Source: Gallionellales bacterium 39-52-133
GTDB taxonomy: Bacteria; Pseudomonadota; Gammaproteobacteria; Burkholderiales; Gallionellaceae
Reading direction: 5' to 3'
DNA: 64,000 nucleotides
Assembly (NCBI GenBank): GCA_002278935.1
Contig: NCJL01000003.1
Span: forward strand, 248,001 to 312,000
A program made the translations under genes and the position numbers. This document shows positions 56,246 through 64,000 of the stretch, one piece after another. A model generated the notes under the pieces. It saw only the letters and a program-made list of their open reading frames with translations. It had not been told where the DNA came from and searched no databases. Positions within the stretch are counted from its first letter, which is position 1. Every line of letters begins with the position of its first letter.

Positions 56246-56860
56246 ATGAATCTGGAAACACTGATGTTTTATCTGTTGTCCGCACTGACCGTGTTTGCCG
56301 CACTGCGCGTGATTACTTCGCGCAATCCGGTGCATGCGGCGCTGTTTCTGGTGCTGGCATTTTTCAGCACTGCCGGCATCTGGATGTTGCTGGAAGCAGA
56401 ATTCCTGGCGCTGACGCTGGTGCTGGTTTATGTGGGCGCGGTGATGGTGTTGTTCCTGTTTGTGGTGATGATGCTGGATATTAATCTGGAGCGCCTGCGC
56501 GTGGGTTTCTGGAAGTGGTTCCCGTTCGCCGCGATTCTGGCGGTGGTGCTGCTGGTTGAAATGGTGATGGTGCTGGGATCGTCCAGCACCGCAGGCACCA
56601 ATGTCAATGTGGCGAAGCATGCTGCGGATTACAGCAATACCAAGGAACTGGGCCGCCTGATCTATACCGAATACATCTATGCGTTTGAGCTGGCCGCTGT
56701 GCTGTTGCTGGTGGCTATCATTGCAGCGATTGCGCTGACCCTGCGCCAGCGCAGCGGTACCAAACATCAGGTACAGGGCGACCAAATACAGGTCAGGAGC
56801 AAAGATCGGGTGCGCATTGTCTCCATGCCATCTGTGGCCAGGCCTGACACCAGAAAATAA
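56246..56860 (+). CDS. nuoJ: NADH-quinone oxidoreductase subunit J
   Basis: 204 residues, five spans and a polar C-terminal tail of about 40 residues. ITSRNPVHAALFLVLAFFSTAGIWMLLEAEFLALTLVLVYVGAVMVLFLFVVMML is the conserved core with the pi-bulge helix. I take the ATG at 56246, five bases after AGGAAG; a GTG at 56240 in frame lies within that site. 32 AT-rich bases separate it from nuoK. Confidence 0.95.
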   Translation: MNLETLMFYLLSALTVFAALRVITSRNPVHAALFLVLAFFSTAGIWMLLEAEFLALTLVLVYVGAVMVLFLFVVMMLDINLERLRVGFWKWFPFAAILAVVLLVEMVMVLGSSSTAGTNVNVAKHAADYSNTKELGRLIYTEYIYAFELAAVLLLVAIIAAIALTLRQRSGTKHQVQGDQIQVRSKDRVRIVSMPSVARPDTRK

Positions 56861-56892
56861 AAATTATTCAATATAATCAAGGGGTTATATAA

Positions 56893-57204
56893 ATGCTGAA
56901 TCTGAGTTTGTCGCATTTTCTGGTACTGGGCGCCGTATTGTTCGCCATCAGTATCGTCGGCATTTTTTTAAATCGAAAAAACCTCATCGTGCTGCTGATG
57001 GCAATCGAGCTGATGTTGCTGGCGGTGAATACCAACTTCATCGCATTTTCGCATTACCTGAATGACGTTTCCGGGCAGATTTTCGTATTCTTTATTTTGA
57101 CTGTTGCAGCAGCAGAAGCGGCGATAGGCCTGGCGATTCTGATCGTGTTGTTCCGTAACCTGCGCACGATCAATGTTGACGATCTTGGCAGCCTGAAGGG
57201 TTAA
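56893..57204 (+). CDS. nuoK: NADH-quinone oxidoreductase subunit K
   Basis: 103 residues, three spans, homologous to MrpC of cation antiporters. The two conserved buried Glu residues are in [13 protein letters not shown] and [18 protein letters not shown] lies 9 bases before the ATG. Two bases separate it from nuoL. Confidence 0.96.
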   Translation: MLNLSLSHFLVLGAVLFAISIVGIFLNRKNLIVLLMAIELMLLAVNTNFIAFSHYLNDVSGQIFVFFILTVAAAEAAIGLAILIVLFRNLRTINVDDLGSLKG

Positions 57205-57206
57205 GT

Positions 57207-59273
57207 ATGATGAGCAATATGCAAAATCTGTATCTGCTGGTGCCGCTGGCGCCCTTGTTGGGCGCCATTGTCGCCGGTCTATTTGGCAAGGTTATCGGCC
57301 GTACCTGGACACACCGTTTCACTATCCTGATGGTGGCCGTATCTTTCGCCGCGTCGGTTGCGATTTTTCAGGATGTGCTGGCGGGTAACACCTTCAATGG
57401 CCCTGTTTACCAGTGGCTGACCGCAGGCGATACCAGCATAGATGTGGGTTTTATGATCGACCAGCTGACCGTGATGATGATGCTGGTGGTGACTTTTGTG
57501 TCGCTGATGGTGCATATCTATACCATAGGCTATATGTCGGAAGACAAGGGTTACCAGCGCTTCTTCAGTTACATTTCGCTGTTCACTTTCTCCATGCTGA
57601 TGCTGGTGATGGCAAACAATTTCATGCAGCTGTTCTTCGGCTGGGAAGCGGTGGGGCTGGTGTCCTATTTGCTGATCGGTTTCTGGTACGACCGCCCCAC
57701 CGCAATCTATGCCAACCTGAAGGCGTTCCTGGTTAACCGCGTGGGCGACTTTGGCTTCCTGCTCGGCATTGGGCTGGTGCTGATGGTCTTTGGCACGCTG
57801 GATTACCAGGCGGTGTTTGATGCAGCGAGCAGCCATGTCGGCATACTCGCGCCCATCCCCGGCATCTATGTCGACACGCTGACAGCCATCTGCATCCTGC
57901 TGTTCATCGGCGCAATGGGCAAGTCGGCACAGTTTCCGCTGCATGTGTGGCTGCCCGACTCGATGGAAGGCCCGACGCCTATCTCCGCACTGATCCACGC
58001 CGCAACCATGGTGACTGCCGGTATCTTTATGGTGGCGCGCATGTCGCCGCTGTTTGAGCTGTCCGATACCGCCTTGTCCTTTGTGATGGTGATCGGCGCG
58101 ATCACTGCGCTATTCATGGGTTTCCTCGGCATTATCCAGAACGATATCAAACGCGTGGTGGCCTATTCCACGCTGTCGCAACTGGGATACATGACGGTTG
58201 CACTGGGAGCCTCGGCCTACTCGGTTGCGGTGTTCCATTTGATGACCCACGCATTCTTCAAGGCCCTGCTGTTCCTCGCGGCCGGCTCGGTGATTATCGG
58301 CATGCACCACGTGCAGGATATCCGCCAGATGGGCGGCCTGCGCAAGTACATGAAAATCACGCATTGGACTTTTTTGGCCGGTTCGCTGGCACTCATCGGT
58401 ACGCCCCTCTTGTCCGGCTTCTACTCCAAGGACAGCATCATCGAAGCGGTGGGCATGTCGCAACTGGCAGGGTCAGGCTTTGCCTACTTCGCCGTAGTGG
58501 CAGGCGTGTTCGTTACGGCCTTCTATTCCTTCCGCTTGTATTTCCTGGTGTTCCATGGCGCAGAGCGTTTCGGCAAGGCTGAACATGCAGTGCATGCTGC
58601 CCCCAAAGCTGCTGCACAGCATGACGCCCATCACGGCGCTGCCCATGACGACGACCATGCCAGCCATGAGCATCACGGACTGGCACCGGGAGAAAAGCCG
58701 CACGAAACGTCATGGGTAGTGTGGCTGCCGCTGGTTGCGCTGGCCATTCCATCGTTATTCATAGGCTATTTCACCATCGAGCCGATGTTGTTCGGTGGTT
58801 ATTTCGACGGCGCGATCGTGATCAACCAGCAGGCGCATCCTGTAATGCAGGAGATGCAGCACGAGTTCCACGGCGCGTGGGCGATGGCCATACATGGACT
58901 GATGACACTGCCTTTCTGGCTGGCGCTGGCCGGTGTCGTGACCGCTTGGTACTTCTACCTGAAAAATCCGGCCATCCCTGCCTGGATCAAGCAGAAATCC
59001 GGCTTTATTTACACGCTGCTGGAAAACAAATATTACTTCGACCGCTTTAACGACTGGTTCTTTGCCGCCGGTGCGCGCAACACCAGTCGCTTCCTGTGGA
59101 AGTTTGGCGACGTGAAGCTGATCGACGGCTTTTTTGTGAACGGCACAGCAAATCTGATTGGTAAATTCTCCACCGTGTTGCGCCGCATCCAGACCGGTTA
59201 CATCTACCACTATGCCTTTGCCATGATCATCGGTGTGTTTGTGTTGCTGACAATAAAAACCTGGTTCAAGTAA
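57207..59273 (+). CDS. nuoL: NADH-quinone oxidoreductase subunit L
   Basis: 688 residues, antiporter-like proton-pumping subunit with about 16 spans and the lateral helix at the C-terminus. Core motifs: FFGWEAVGLVSYLLIGFWY with the key Glu, FLVNRVGDFGFLLGIG, GAMGKSAQFPLHVWLPDSMEGPTPISALIHAATMVTAG with the pump Lys and His, and FYSKDSIIE. Between spans 13 and 14, residues about 459-500, lies a hydrophilic loop unusually rich in His and Asp. Length is above the E. coli protein mainly because of this loop. Confidence 0.96.
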   Translation: MMSNMQNLYLLVPLAPLLGAIVAGLFGKVIGRTWTHRFTILMVAVSFAASVAIFQDVLAGNTFNGPVYQWLTAGDTSIDVGFMIDQLTVMMMLVVTFVSLMVHIYTIGYMSEDKGYQRFFSYISLFTFSMLMLVMANNFMQLFFGWEAVGLVSYLLIGFWYDRPTAIYANLKAFLVNRVGDFGFLLGIGLVLMVFGTLDYQAVFDAASSHVGILAPIPGIYVDTLTAICILLFIGAMGKSAQFPLHVWLPDSMEGPTPISALIHAATMVTAGIFMVARMSPLFELSDTALSFVMVIGAITALFMGFLGIIQNDIKRVVAYSTLSQLGYMTVALGASAYSVAVFHLMTHAFFKALLFLAAGSVIIGMHHVQDIRQMGGLRKYMKITHWTFLAGSLALIGTPLLSGFYSKDSIIEAVGMSQLAGSGFAYFAVVAGVFVTAFYSFRLYFLVFHGAERFGKAEHAVHAAPKAAAQHDAHHGAAHDDDHASHEHHGLAPGEKPHETSWVVWLPLVALAIPSLFIGYFTIEPMLFGGYFDGAIVINQQAHPVMQEMQHEFHGAWAMAIHGLMTLPFWLALAGVVTAWYFYLKNPAIPAWIKQKSGFIYTLLENKYYFDRFNDWFFAAGARNTSRFLWKFGDVKLIDGFFVNGTANLIGKFSTVLRRIQTGYIYHYAFAMIIGVFVLLTIKTWFK

Positions 59274-59342
59274 ATGACAGTGTGTGCCGTGCACACGCTG
59301 TATAGAAATCAAACAGTAGAAGCAATCTGAAGGATATTGAGT

Positions 59343-60842
59343 ATGATTTTTGGATTTCCACTATTAAGCGTTGCGATCTGGTTGCCCATCTTCTTTGGCG
59401 TGCTGGTGCTGGCAACCGGACATGACCGCAACGCTCCCATTGCGCGCATGATTGCGCTGGTTGGCGCCGTACTGGGATTTTTGGTAACGCTGCCGCTATA
59501 CACCGGCTTCGACAAGATGATCAGCGCGATGCAGTTTGAAGAAATGTATGTCTGGATACCCCATTTCAATATTAACTATCATCTGGGCATCGACGGTATT
59601 TCAGTGCTGTTCATACTGCTCAACAGCTTTTTTACTCCCCTGGTTGTACTGGCCGGCTGGAAGGTGATTGAAAAGCGCGTCGCGCAGTATATGGCCGCGT
59701 TCCTGATCATGTCCGGGATAGTTAATGGTGTCTTTGCGTCACTGGACGCAATGCTGTTCTATGTGTTCTGGGAAGCGATGCTGATTCCGATGTTCCTGAT
59801 TATCGGCGTGTGGGGCGGTGCCAATCGCGTTTATGCGGCGGTTAAATTTTTCCTCTACACTCTGCTTGGCTCCCTGCTGATGCTGATTGCGTTTATCTAT
59901 CTGTACAGGCAATCCGGCGTGGTTCTGGGAACAGGCAGCTTCTCCATTCTGGACTATCACGCATTGCCGATTCCGAGAGTTGAGCAGATTTTGATTTTTA
60001 TCGCCTTCTTTATGGCGTTTGCGGTGAAAGTGCCGATGTTCCCGGTGCACACCTGGCTGCCCGATGCGCACGTGGAAGCGCCTACCGGCGGCTCTGTGGT
60101 GCTGGCGGCGATTATGCTGAAAGTGGGTGCTTATGGTTTCCTGCGTTTCTCCATGCCGATTGCGCCCGATGCCAGCCATGAGCTGGCATGGGTGATGATC
60201 ACCTTGTCGCTGATCGCCGTGGTGTATATCGGCCTGGTGGCACTGATGCAGTCGGACATGAAAAAGCTGGTGGCCTATTCGTCGATTTCACATATGGGCT
60301 TTGTCACGCTGGGCTTCTTTATTTTCAATGCCTACGGTATTGAAGGCGGCCTGCTGCAAATGATCTCGCACGGCTTTGTTTCCGGCGCGATGTTCCTCGG
60401 TATCGGCGTGATGTATGACCGCGTGCACTCGCGCCAGATAGCCGACTACGGTGGCGTGGCGCACAAGATGCCGGTGTTTGCCGCGTTCTTTGTGCTGTTC
60501 GCGATGGCCAACAGCGGCTTGCCCGGCACCAGCGGTTTCGTTGGCGAGTTTCTGGTGATTATGGGCGCAGTAAAGGTTAACTTCTGGTACGCCTTGCTGG
60601 CTGCCACCACGCTGATTTTTGGCGCGGCGTATACCCTGTGGATGGTCAAGCGTGTATTTTTCGGCGCGATAAGCAATGAGCATGTGGCGCACTTGAGCGA
60701 CATCACGCTGCGTGAAAAAATCATATTTTCCATACTTGCAGTCTGCGTGCTGGGCATGGGTGTCTATCCGCTGCCCTTCGGCGAAATGATGCATGCGTCG
60801 GTGAATAATCTGATTGTTCATCTGGGAAATTCCAAGTTATAA
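59343..60842 (+). CDS. nuoM: NADH-quinone oxidoreductase subunit M
   Basis: 499 residues, second antiporter-like subunit, about 14 spans. YHLGIDGISVLFILLN, FYVFWEAMLIPMFLIIG with the key Glu, FAVKVPMFPVHTWLPDAHVEAPTGGSVVLAAIMLKVG and MQSDMKKLVAYSSISHMGF are complete. I start at ATG 59343 with AAGGA 8 bases upstream; the frame opens two codons earlier at a TTG. Confidence 0.96.
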   Translation: MIFGFPLLSVAIWLPIFFGVLVLATGHDRNAPIARMIALVGAVLGFLVTLPLYTGFDKMISAMQFEEMYVWIPHFNINYHLGIDGISVLFILLNSFFTPLVVLAGWKVIEKRVAQYMAAFLIMSGIVNGVFASLDAMLFYVFWEAMLIPMFLIIGVWGGANRVYAAVKFFLYTLLGSLLMLIAFIYLYRQSGVVLGTGSFSILDYHALPIPRVEQILIFIAFFMAFAVKVPMFPVHTWLPDAHVEAPTGGSVVLAAIMLKVGAYGFLRFSMPIAPDASHELAWVMITLSLIAVVYIGLVALMQSDMKKLVAYSSISHMGFVTLGFFIFNAYGIEGGLLQMISHGFVSGAMFLGIGVMYDRVHSRQIADYGGVAHKMPVFAAFFVLFAMANSGLPGTSGFVGEFLVIMGAVKVNFWYALLAATTLIFGAAYTLWMVKRVFFGAISNEHVAHLSDITLREKIIFSILAVCVLGMGVYPLPFGEMMHASVNNLIVHLGNSKL

Positions 60843-60893
60843 ATCACCGTGTGTGAGCCAACCTAAATTGAGCAAACGTGAATTGAGGAAGTT

Positions 60894-62345
60894 ATGAGTT
60901 ATTTTTCCACCCTAGCACCCGCCTACGCAGAAATTTTTCTGCTGGTGATGGCTTGTATCATCCTGATAGTGGATCTGTTTGTTGCCGACAGGCAAAAATC
61001 CGCAACCTATCTGCTGGTGCAACTCACGCTGGTTGGTCTTGCACTGATCACCGTCTACACCTATCAGCCGGGCATCGCACATCTGTTCAAGAATATGTTT
61101 GTGGATGACCTGATGTCCGACGTGTTGAAGATGCTGAGCTATATCTCGGTGTCGATGATACTGGTGTATTCGCGCAGCTATCTGCTGGCACGCGGCTTGT
61201 TCACCGGCGAATTCATGGTGCTCACCCTGTTTGCTTTGCTCGGCATGATGGTAATGATCTCGGCCAGCCATTTTCTCAGCATGTATATCGGTCTGGAGCT
61301 GATGTCGCTGAGCCTGTATGCGATGGTTGCATTGCAGCGTGATTCGGCGGTTGCCACCGAGGCGGCGATGAAATACTTTATTCTCGGTGCGCTGGCCTCC
61401 GGTCTGCTGCTGTACGGCATGTCGATGCTGTATGGCGCGACTGGAACACTGGATGTGAATGCGGTTGCTGCTGCAATCAAGCACGGTGTTGCCAATCCCA
61501 ACCTGCTGGTGTTCGGCCTGGTGTTTGTAGTGGCGGGGCTGGCCTTCAAGCTGGGTGCGGTGCCCTTCCATATGTGGGTACCCGATGTTTACCAGGGTGC
61601 GCCTACATCGGTGGTGATGCTGATAGGTTCGGCAACCAAGCTGGCTGCTTTTGCATTTGTAATGCGCTTGCTGGTGGATGGTTTGCAGCAGCTGATGATT
61701 CACTGGTCCGGCATGCTGGTTATCCTGGCCGTGCTGTCTATGGCGGTGGGTAATATCAGCGCGATCGCGCAGACCAATTTCAAGCGCATGCTTGCGTACT
61801 CCAGTATTGCGCACATGGGTTTTTTCCTGCTCGGTGTGCTGAGTGGCGGCATCGATGGATATGGCGCGTCCATGTTCTATATTGTGATTTATGCGCTGAT
61901 GAGTCTGGGTGCGTTTGGCATGATTACCATGCTTTCACGCGAGGGTTACGAGGCAGATACACTGGATGCCTTTAAAGGTTTGAACCAGCGCAGCCCGTGG
62001 CTCGCCTTCATGATGTTGCTGTTGATGTTTTCCATGGCGGGTGTGCCTCCGACTGCCGGTTTCTACGCCAAGTTTTCCGTGCTGGAAGCGATTATCAATA
62101 CCGGCCATATCGAGATTGCCATTATCGCGGTACTGTTCTCGCTGATCGGCGCTTATTATTATTTGCGTATCGTCAAGCTGATGTATTTCGATGCGCCGGA
62201 AAGTCACGAGCCTATCCGCATACAGCCGGACAGCGGTTTGCTGATATCGTTTAACGGATTGGCTGTGCTCGCCCTTGGTATTATGCCGGGCTGGCTGATG
62301 ACGGTATGCGCGATGGCGGTGCAAAAATCCCTGCTGCTGCATTAA
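60894..62345 (+). CDS. nuoN: NADH-quinone oxidoreductase subunit N
   Basis: 483 residues, third antiporter-like subunit, about 14 spans. [18 protein letters not shown] with the key Glu, [54 protein letters not shown] and [16 protein letters not shown] are present. TGAGGAAG precedes the ATG. It is the last nuo gene and is followed by a terminator. Confidence 0.96.
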   Translation: MSYFSTLAPAYAEIFLLVMACIILIVDLFVADRQKSATYLLVQLTLVGLALITVYTYQPGIAHLFKNMFVDDLMSDVLKMLSYISVSMILVYSRSYLLARGLFTGEFMVLTLFALLGMMVMISASHFLSMYIGLELMSLSLYAMVALQRDSAVATEAAMKYFILGALASGLLLYGMSMLYGATGTLDVNAVAAAIKHGVANPNLLVFGLVFVVAGLAFKLGAVPFHMWVPDVYQGAPTSVVMLIGSATKLAAFAFVMRLLVDGLQQLMIHWSGMLVILAVLSMAVGNISAIAQTNFKRMLAYSSIAHMGFFLLGVLSGGIDGYGASMFYIVIYALMSLGAFGMITMLSREGYEADTLDAFKGLNQRSPWLAFMMLLLMFSMAGVPPTAGFYAKFSVLEAIINTGHIEIAIIAVLFSLIGAYYYLRIVKLMYFDAPESHEPIRIQPDSGLLISFNGLAVLALGIMPGWLMTVCAMAVQKSLLLH

Positions 62346-62375
62346 AATAATGTGCAACATCCGATGATGCAATCA

Positions 62376-62408
62376 AATACTCTCGCTGCGGCGGGAGTAT
62401 TTTTTTAT
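62376..62408 (+). terminator. Intrinsic terminator of the nuo operon
   Basis: Stem AATACTCTCGC / GCGGGAGTATT (11 bp with one T-G pair) around TGCG, followed by TTTTTTAT. It lies 30 bases after the nuoN stop. Confidence 0.88.
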
Positions 62409-62419
62409 AGACGAAAATT

Positions 62420-62980
62420 ATGAAATTCTCAGGAATGAATCTGACCGAAACGCAGATCGACAGCACGCTGTCATATGACGGCAACTTTCTCAAGGTGCGC
62501 AAAGATCAGGCGCGTATGCCGGATGGCAGCGTCAGTTCGCGAGAATATATTACGCATCCGGGCGCGGTGGCCATTCTGGCAATGCTGGACAATGGCAAGC
62601 TGCTGATGGAACGCCAATACCGTTATGCGCCGCAACGTGAGTTCATTGAAATACCGGCAGGTAAAATCGACCCTGGCGAGGATATTCTGGTAACGGCGCA
62701 GCGCGAACTGCTGGAAGAAACCGGCTATGTGGCAAGTGAATGGATACACCTGACAACCGCTTGGCCATGCATAGGTTATGCCGATGAACGCCTCGAATAT
62801 TTTCTTGCGCGCGGCCTCACGCATCGCGGAAGCCAGCTCGACGATGGCGAATTCCTTGAAGTGTTCGAGCTGAACATGGGGGATGCTCTGGAGTGGGTAA
62901 GGCTGGGCAAGATCAACGACAGTAAAACCATCGTTGGCCTGTTCTGGCTGGAAAAGACACTTAAAGGCTGGGCTGCCTGA
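62420..62980 (+). CDS. Nudix hydrolase, ADP-ribose pyrophosphatase type
   Basis: 186 residues. The Nudix box G81-x5-E87-x7-R95-E96-x2-E99-E100-x-G102 is complete (GKIDPGEDILVTAQRELLEETG), and the preceding ERQYRYAPQREFIEIPAG stretch is typical of the NudF/ADP-ribose pyrophosphatase subgroup, which cleaves ADP-ribose to AMP and ribose 5-phosphate. The start lies 11 bases after the nuo terminator; no other gene is close on this strand. Confidence 0.9.
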   Translation: MKFSGMNLTETQIDSTLSYDGNFLKVRKDQARMPDGSVSSREYITHPGAVAILAMLDNGKLLMERQYRYAPQREFIEIPAGKIDPGEDILVTAQRELLEETGYVASEWIHLTTAWPCIGYADERLEYFLARGLTHRGSQLDDGEFLEVFELNMGDALEWVRLGKINDSKTIVGLFWLEKTLKGWAA

Positions 62981-63041
62981 TTAAAGATTTCATTTAAAGT
63001 GGTGCAGTTGTTATTGACGAAGTTTGTTCGCAGGGGGAAAA

Positions 63042-64000
63042 ATGGAAAATCTAAAAACGGGAAGTGATACTTTATTTATTCTGCTGGGTGCCATTATGGT
63101 GCTGGCGATGCATTCGGGTTTTGCATTCCTTGAACTGGGTACGGTGCGCAAAAAAAATCAGGTCAACGCGCTGGTAAAAATCATGACTGATTTTGCCATT
63201 TCCACGCTGGCTTATTTTTTTATCGGCTACAGCATAGCCTATGGTGTAACTTTCTTCACGGGAGCGGAAGCGCTGGCCCAAAAGAATGGATATGACCTGG
63301 TCAAGTTTTTCTTCCTGCTGACTTTTGCTGCTGCAATCCCGGCCATCGTTTCGGGTGGCGTAGCAGAGCGTGCGCGTTTCAATCCCATGCTGGTCGCCAC
63401 CTTTATGCTGGTGGGCTTTATCTATCCCTTCTTTGAGGGCATTGCGTGGAATAATCGTTTCGGAGTGCAGGACTGGTTACTGGCAAACTTTGGTGCCGGA
63501 TTCCATGATTTTGCCGGCTCCGTCGTAGTCCACGCTGTGGGTGGCTGGATCGCGCTGGCAGCGGTGTTGCTGCTGGGTGCGCGCCGTGGACGTTATACCA
63601 AAGAAGGCCGCATGTCGGCCCATCCGCCTTCCAGCATTCCCTTCCTTGCGCTGGGCGCCTGGATACTCACCGTGGGCTGGTTTGGTTTTAATGTCATGTC
63701 TGCCCAGGAAATTGGCAAAATCAGCGGCCTGGTCGCCGTCAACTCACTGATGGCCATGGTGGGCGGCACGCTGGTTGCGCTGTGGGCAGGCAAAAACGAC
63801 CCCGGCTTTGTGCATAACGGCCCCCTGGCGGGCCTGGTGGCGGTATGCGCCGGATCTGATGTAATGCATCCCTTGGGTGCATTGTTGACGGGCAGCATTG
63901 CAGGCGGCCTGTTTGTGTGGATGTTTATCCTGACCCAGAACCGCTGGAAGATAGATGACGTGCTCGGTGTATGGCCATTGCACGGATTGTGCGGTGCCTG
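63042..64000 (+). CDS. amt: Ammonium transporter Amt, 3' end outside window
   Basis: An open frame from ATG 63042 (AGGGGGA 6 bases upstream) runs off the window after 319 codons. It is an Amt/Mep channel protein: first span at about 9-30 with LELGTVRKKNQVNAL, EGIAWNNRF, and the pore residues D156 and H164 in FHDFAGSVVVHAVGGW and H314 in VWPLHGLCG, the twin-histidine arrangement of the ammonia pore. No signal peptide precedes the first span, unlike E. coli AmtB. A glnK gene, often next to amt, is not seen upstream. Confidence 0.94.
   Translation, partial: MENLKTGSDTLFILLGAIMVLAMHSGFAFLELGTVRKKNQVNALVKIMTDFAISTLAYFFIGYSIAYGVTFFTGAEALAQKNGYDLVKFFFLLTFAAAIPAIVSGGVAERARFNPMLVATFMLVGFIYPFFEGIAWNNRFGVQDWLLANFGAGFHDFAGSVVVHAVGGWIALAAVLLLGARRGRYTKEGRMSAHPPSSIPFLALGAWILTVGWFGFNVMSAQEIGKISGLVAVNSLMAMVGGTLVALWAGKNDPGFVHNGPLAGLVAVCAGSDVMHPLGALLTGSIAGGLFVWMFILTQNRWKIDDVLGVWPLHGLCGA

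Noticed and set aside
47892..62345. Many long antisense frames opposite nuo genes
   Set aside because: They are rich in His, Gln and Arg, have no motifs, and mirror the codon bias of the real genes.

Overview
The window reads as the chromosome of a betaproteobacterium, probably of the order Nitrosomonadales (inference, from protein character and gene order: recA-recX, a separate nuoC and nuoD, secG-tRNA-Leu-nuoA). It is gene-dense, mostly housekeeping, with a few repeat-rich gaps. The last gene (ammonium transporter) and the first (small membrane protein) are cut by the window edges.

Layout. 0-1.3 kb: a small minus-strand operon with a GbsR/MarR-type regulator, a DCC-family thiol protein and a membrane protein; two near-identical palindromes sit before the first two genes. 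1.4-3.4 kb: recA, recX and a small unknown gene. 3.5-8.0 kb: a HlyD/MacA-type adaptor, one ABC ATPase and two MacB/FtsX-type permeases. 8.0-11.8 kb: TlpA-like thioredoxin, fxsA, alaS. 11.8-13.3 kb: a gene broken by an in-frame TGA and a 0.58-kb composite inverted repeat. 13.3-17.0 kb (minus): phosphomannomutase/phosphoglucomutase, waaF, a zinc-finger protein, ilvE. 17.2-28.9 kb: two divergent phosphate transport operons, pstSCAB on the minus strand and pstS-lipoprotein-pstC-pstA-pstB-phoU on the plus strand, with Pho-box-like sites for both in their shared promoter region. 29.3-31.2 kb: an EAL-CBS-GGDEF protein. 31.5-45.9 kb: a membrane-lipid region with an Mpo1-like protein, a class III aminotransferase, phosphatidylserine decarboxylase, two paralogous GT4 glycosyltransferases, an LplT-like flippase, a TRAP transporter with a TatT-type lipoprotein, ugd, dgkA and a PAP2 phosphatase. 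46.1-62.3 kb: tpiA, secG, tRNA-Leu(GAG) and the full 14-gene nuoA-N operon for respiratory complex I. 62.4-64 kb: a Nudix hydrolase and amt.

How the parts work together. The Pst systems and PhoU handle phosphate uptake. A good Pho-box match (two heptamers with an 11-bp period and a plausible -10) precedes ugd, the first gene of a run ugd - membrane protein - dgkA - glycosyltransferase - PAP2. I infer a phosphate-controlled switch that puts glucuronic acid or other sugars on diacylglycerol, replacing phospholipid under phosphate limitation. The TRAP/TatT-LplT-glycosyltransferase block next to it may recycle lipids.

Most unusual observation: at two unlinked places (3' end of pstB, 5' end of nuoD) the terminal codons of the gene are present three times. 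The copies differ partly by synonymous changes. They are separated by short units sharing one architecture: a GC-rich hairpin with a TGC loop, then a TAAC...GTTAG hairpin, then an inverted copy of the gene terminus. I know of no described element with this behaviour.
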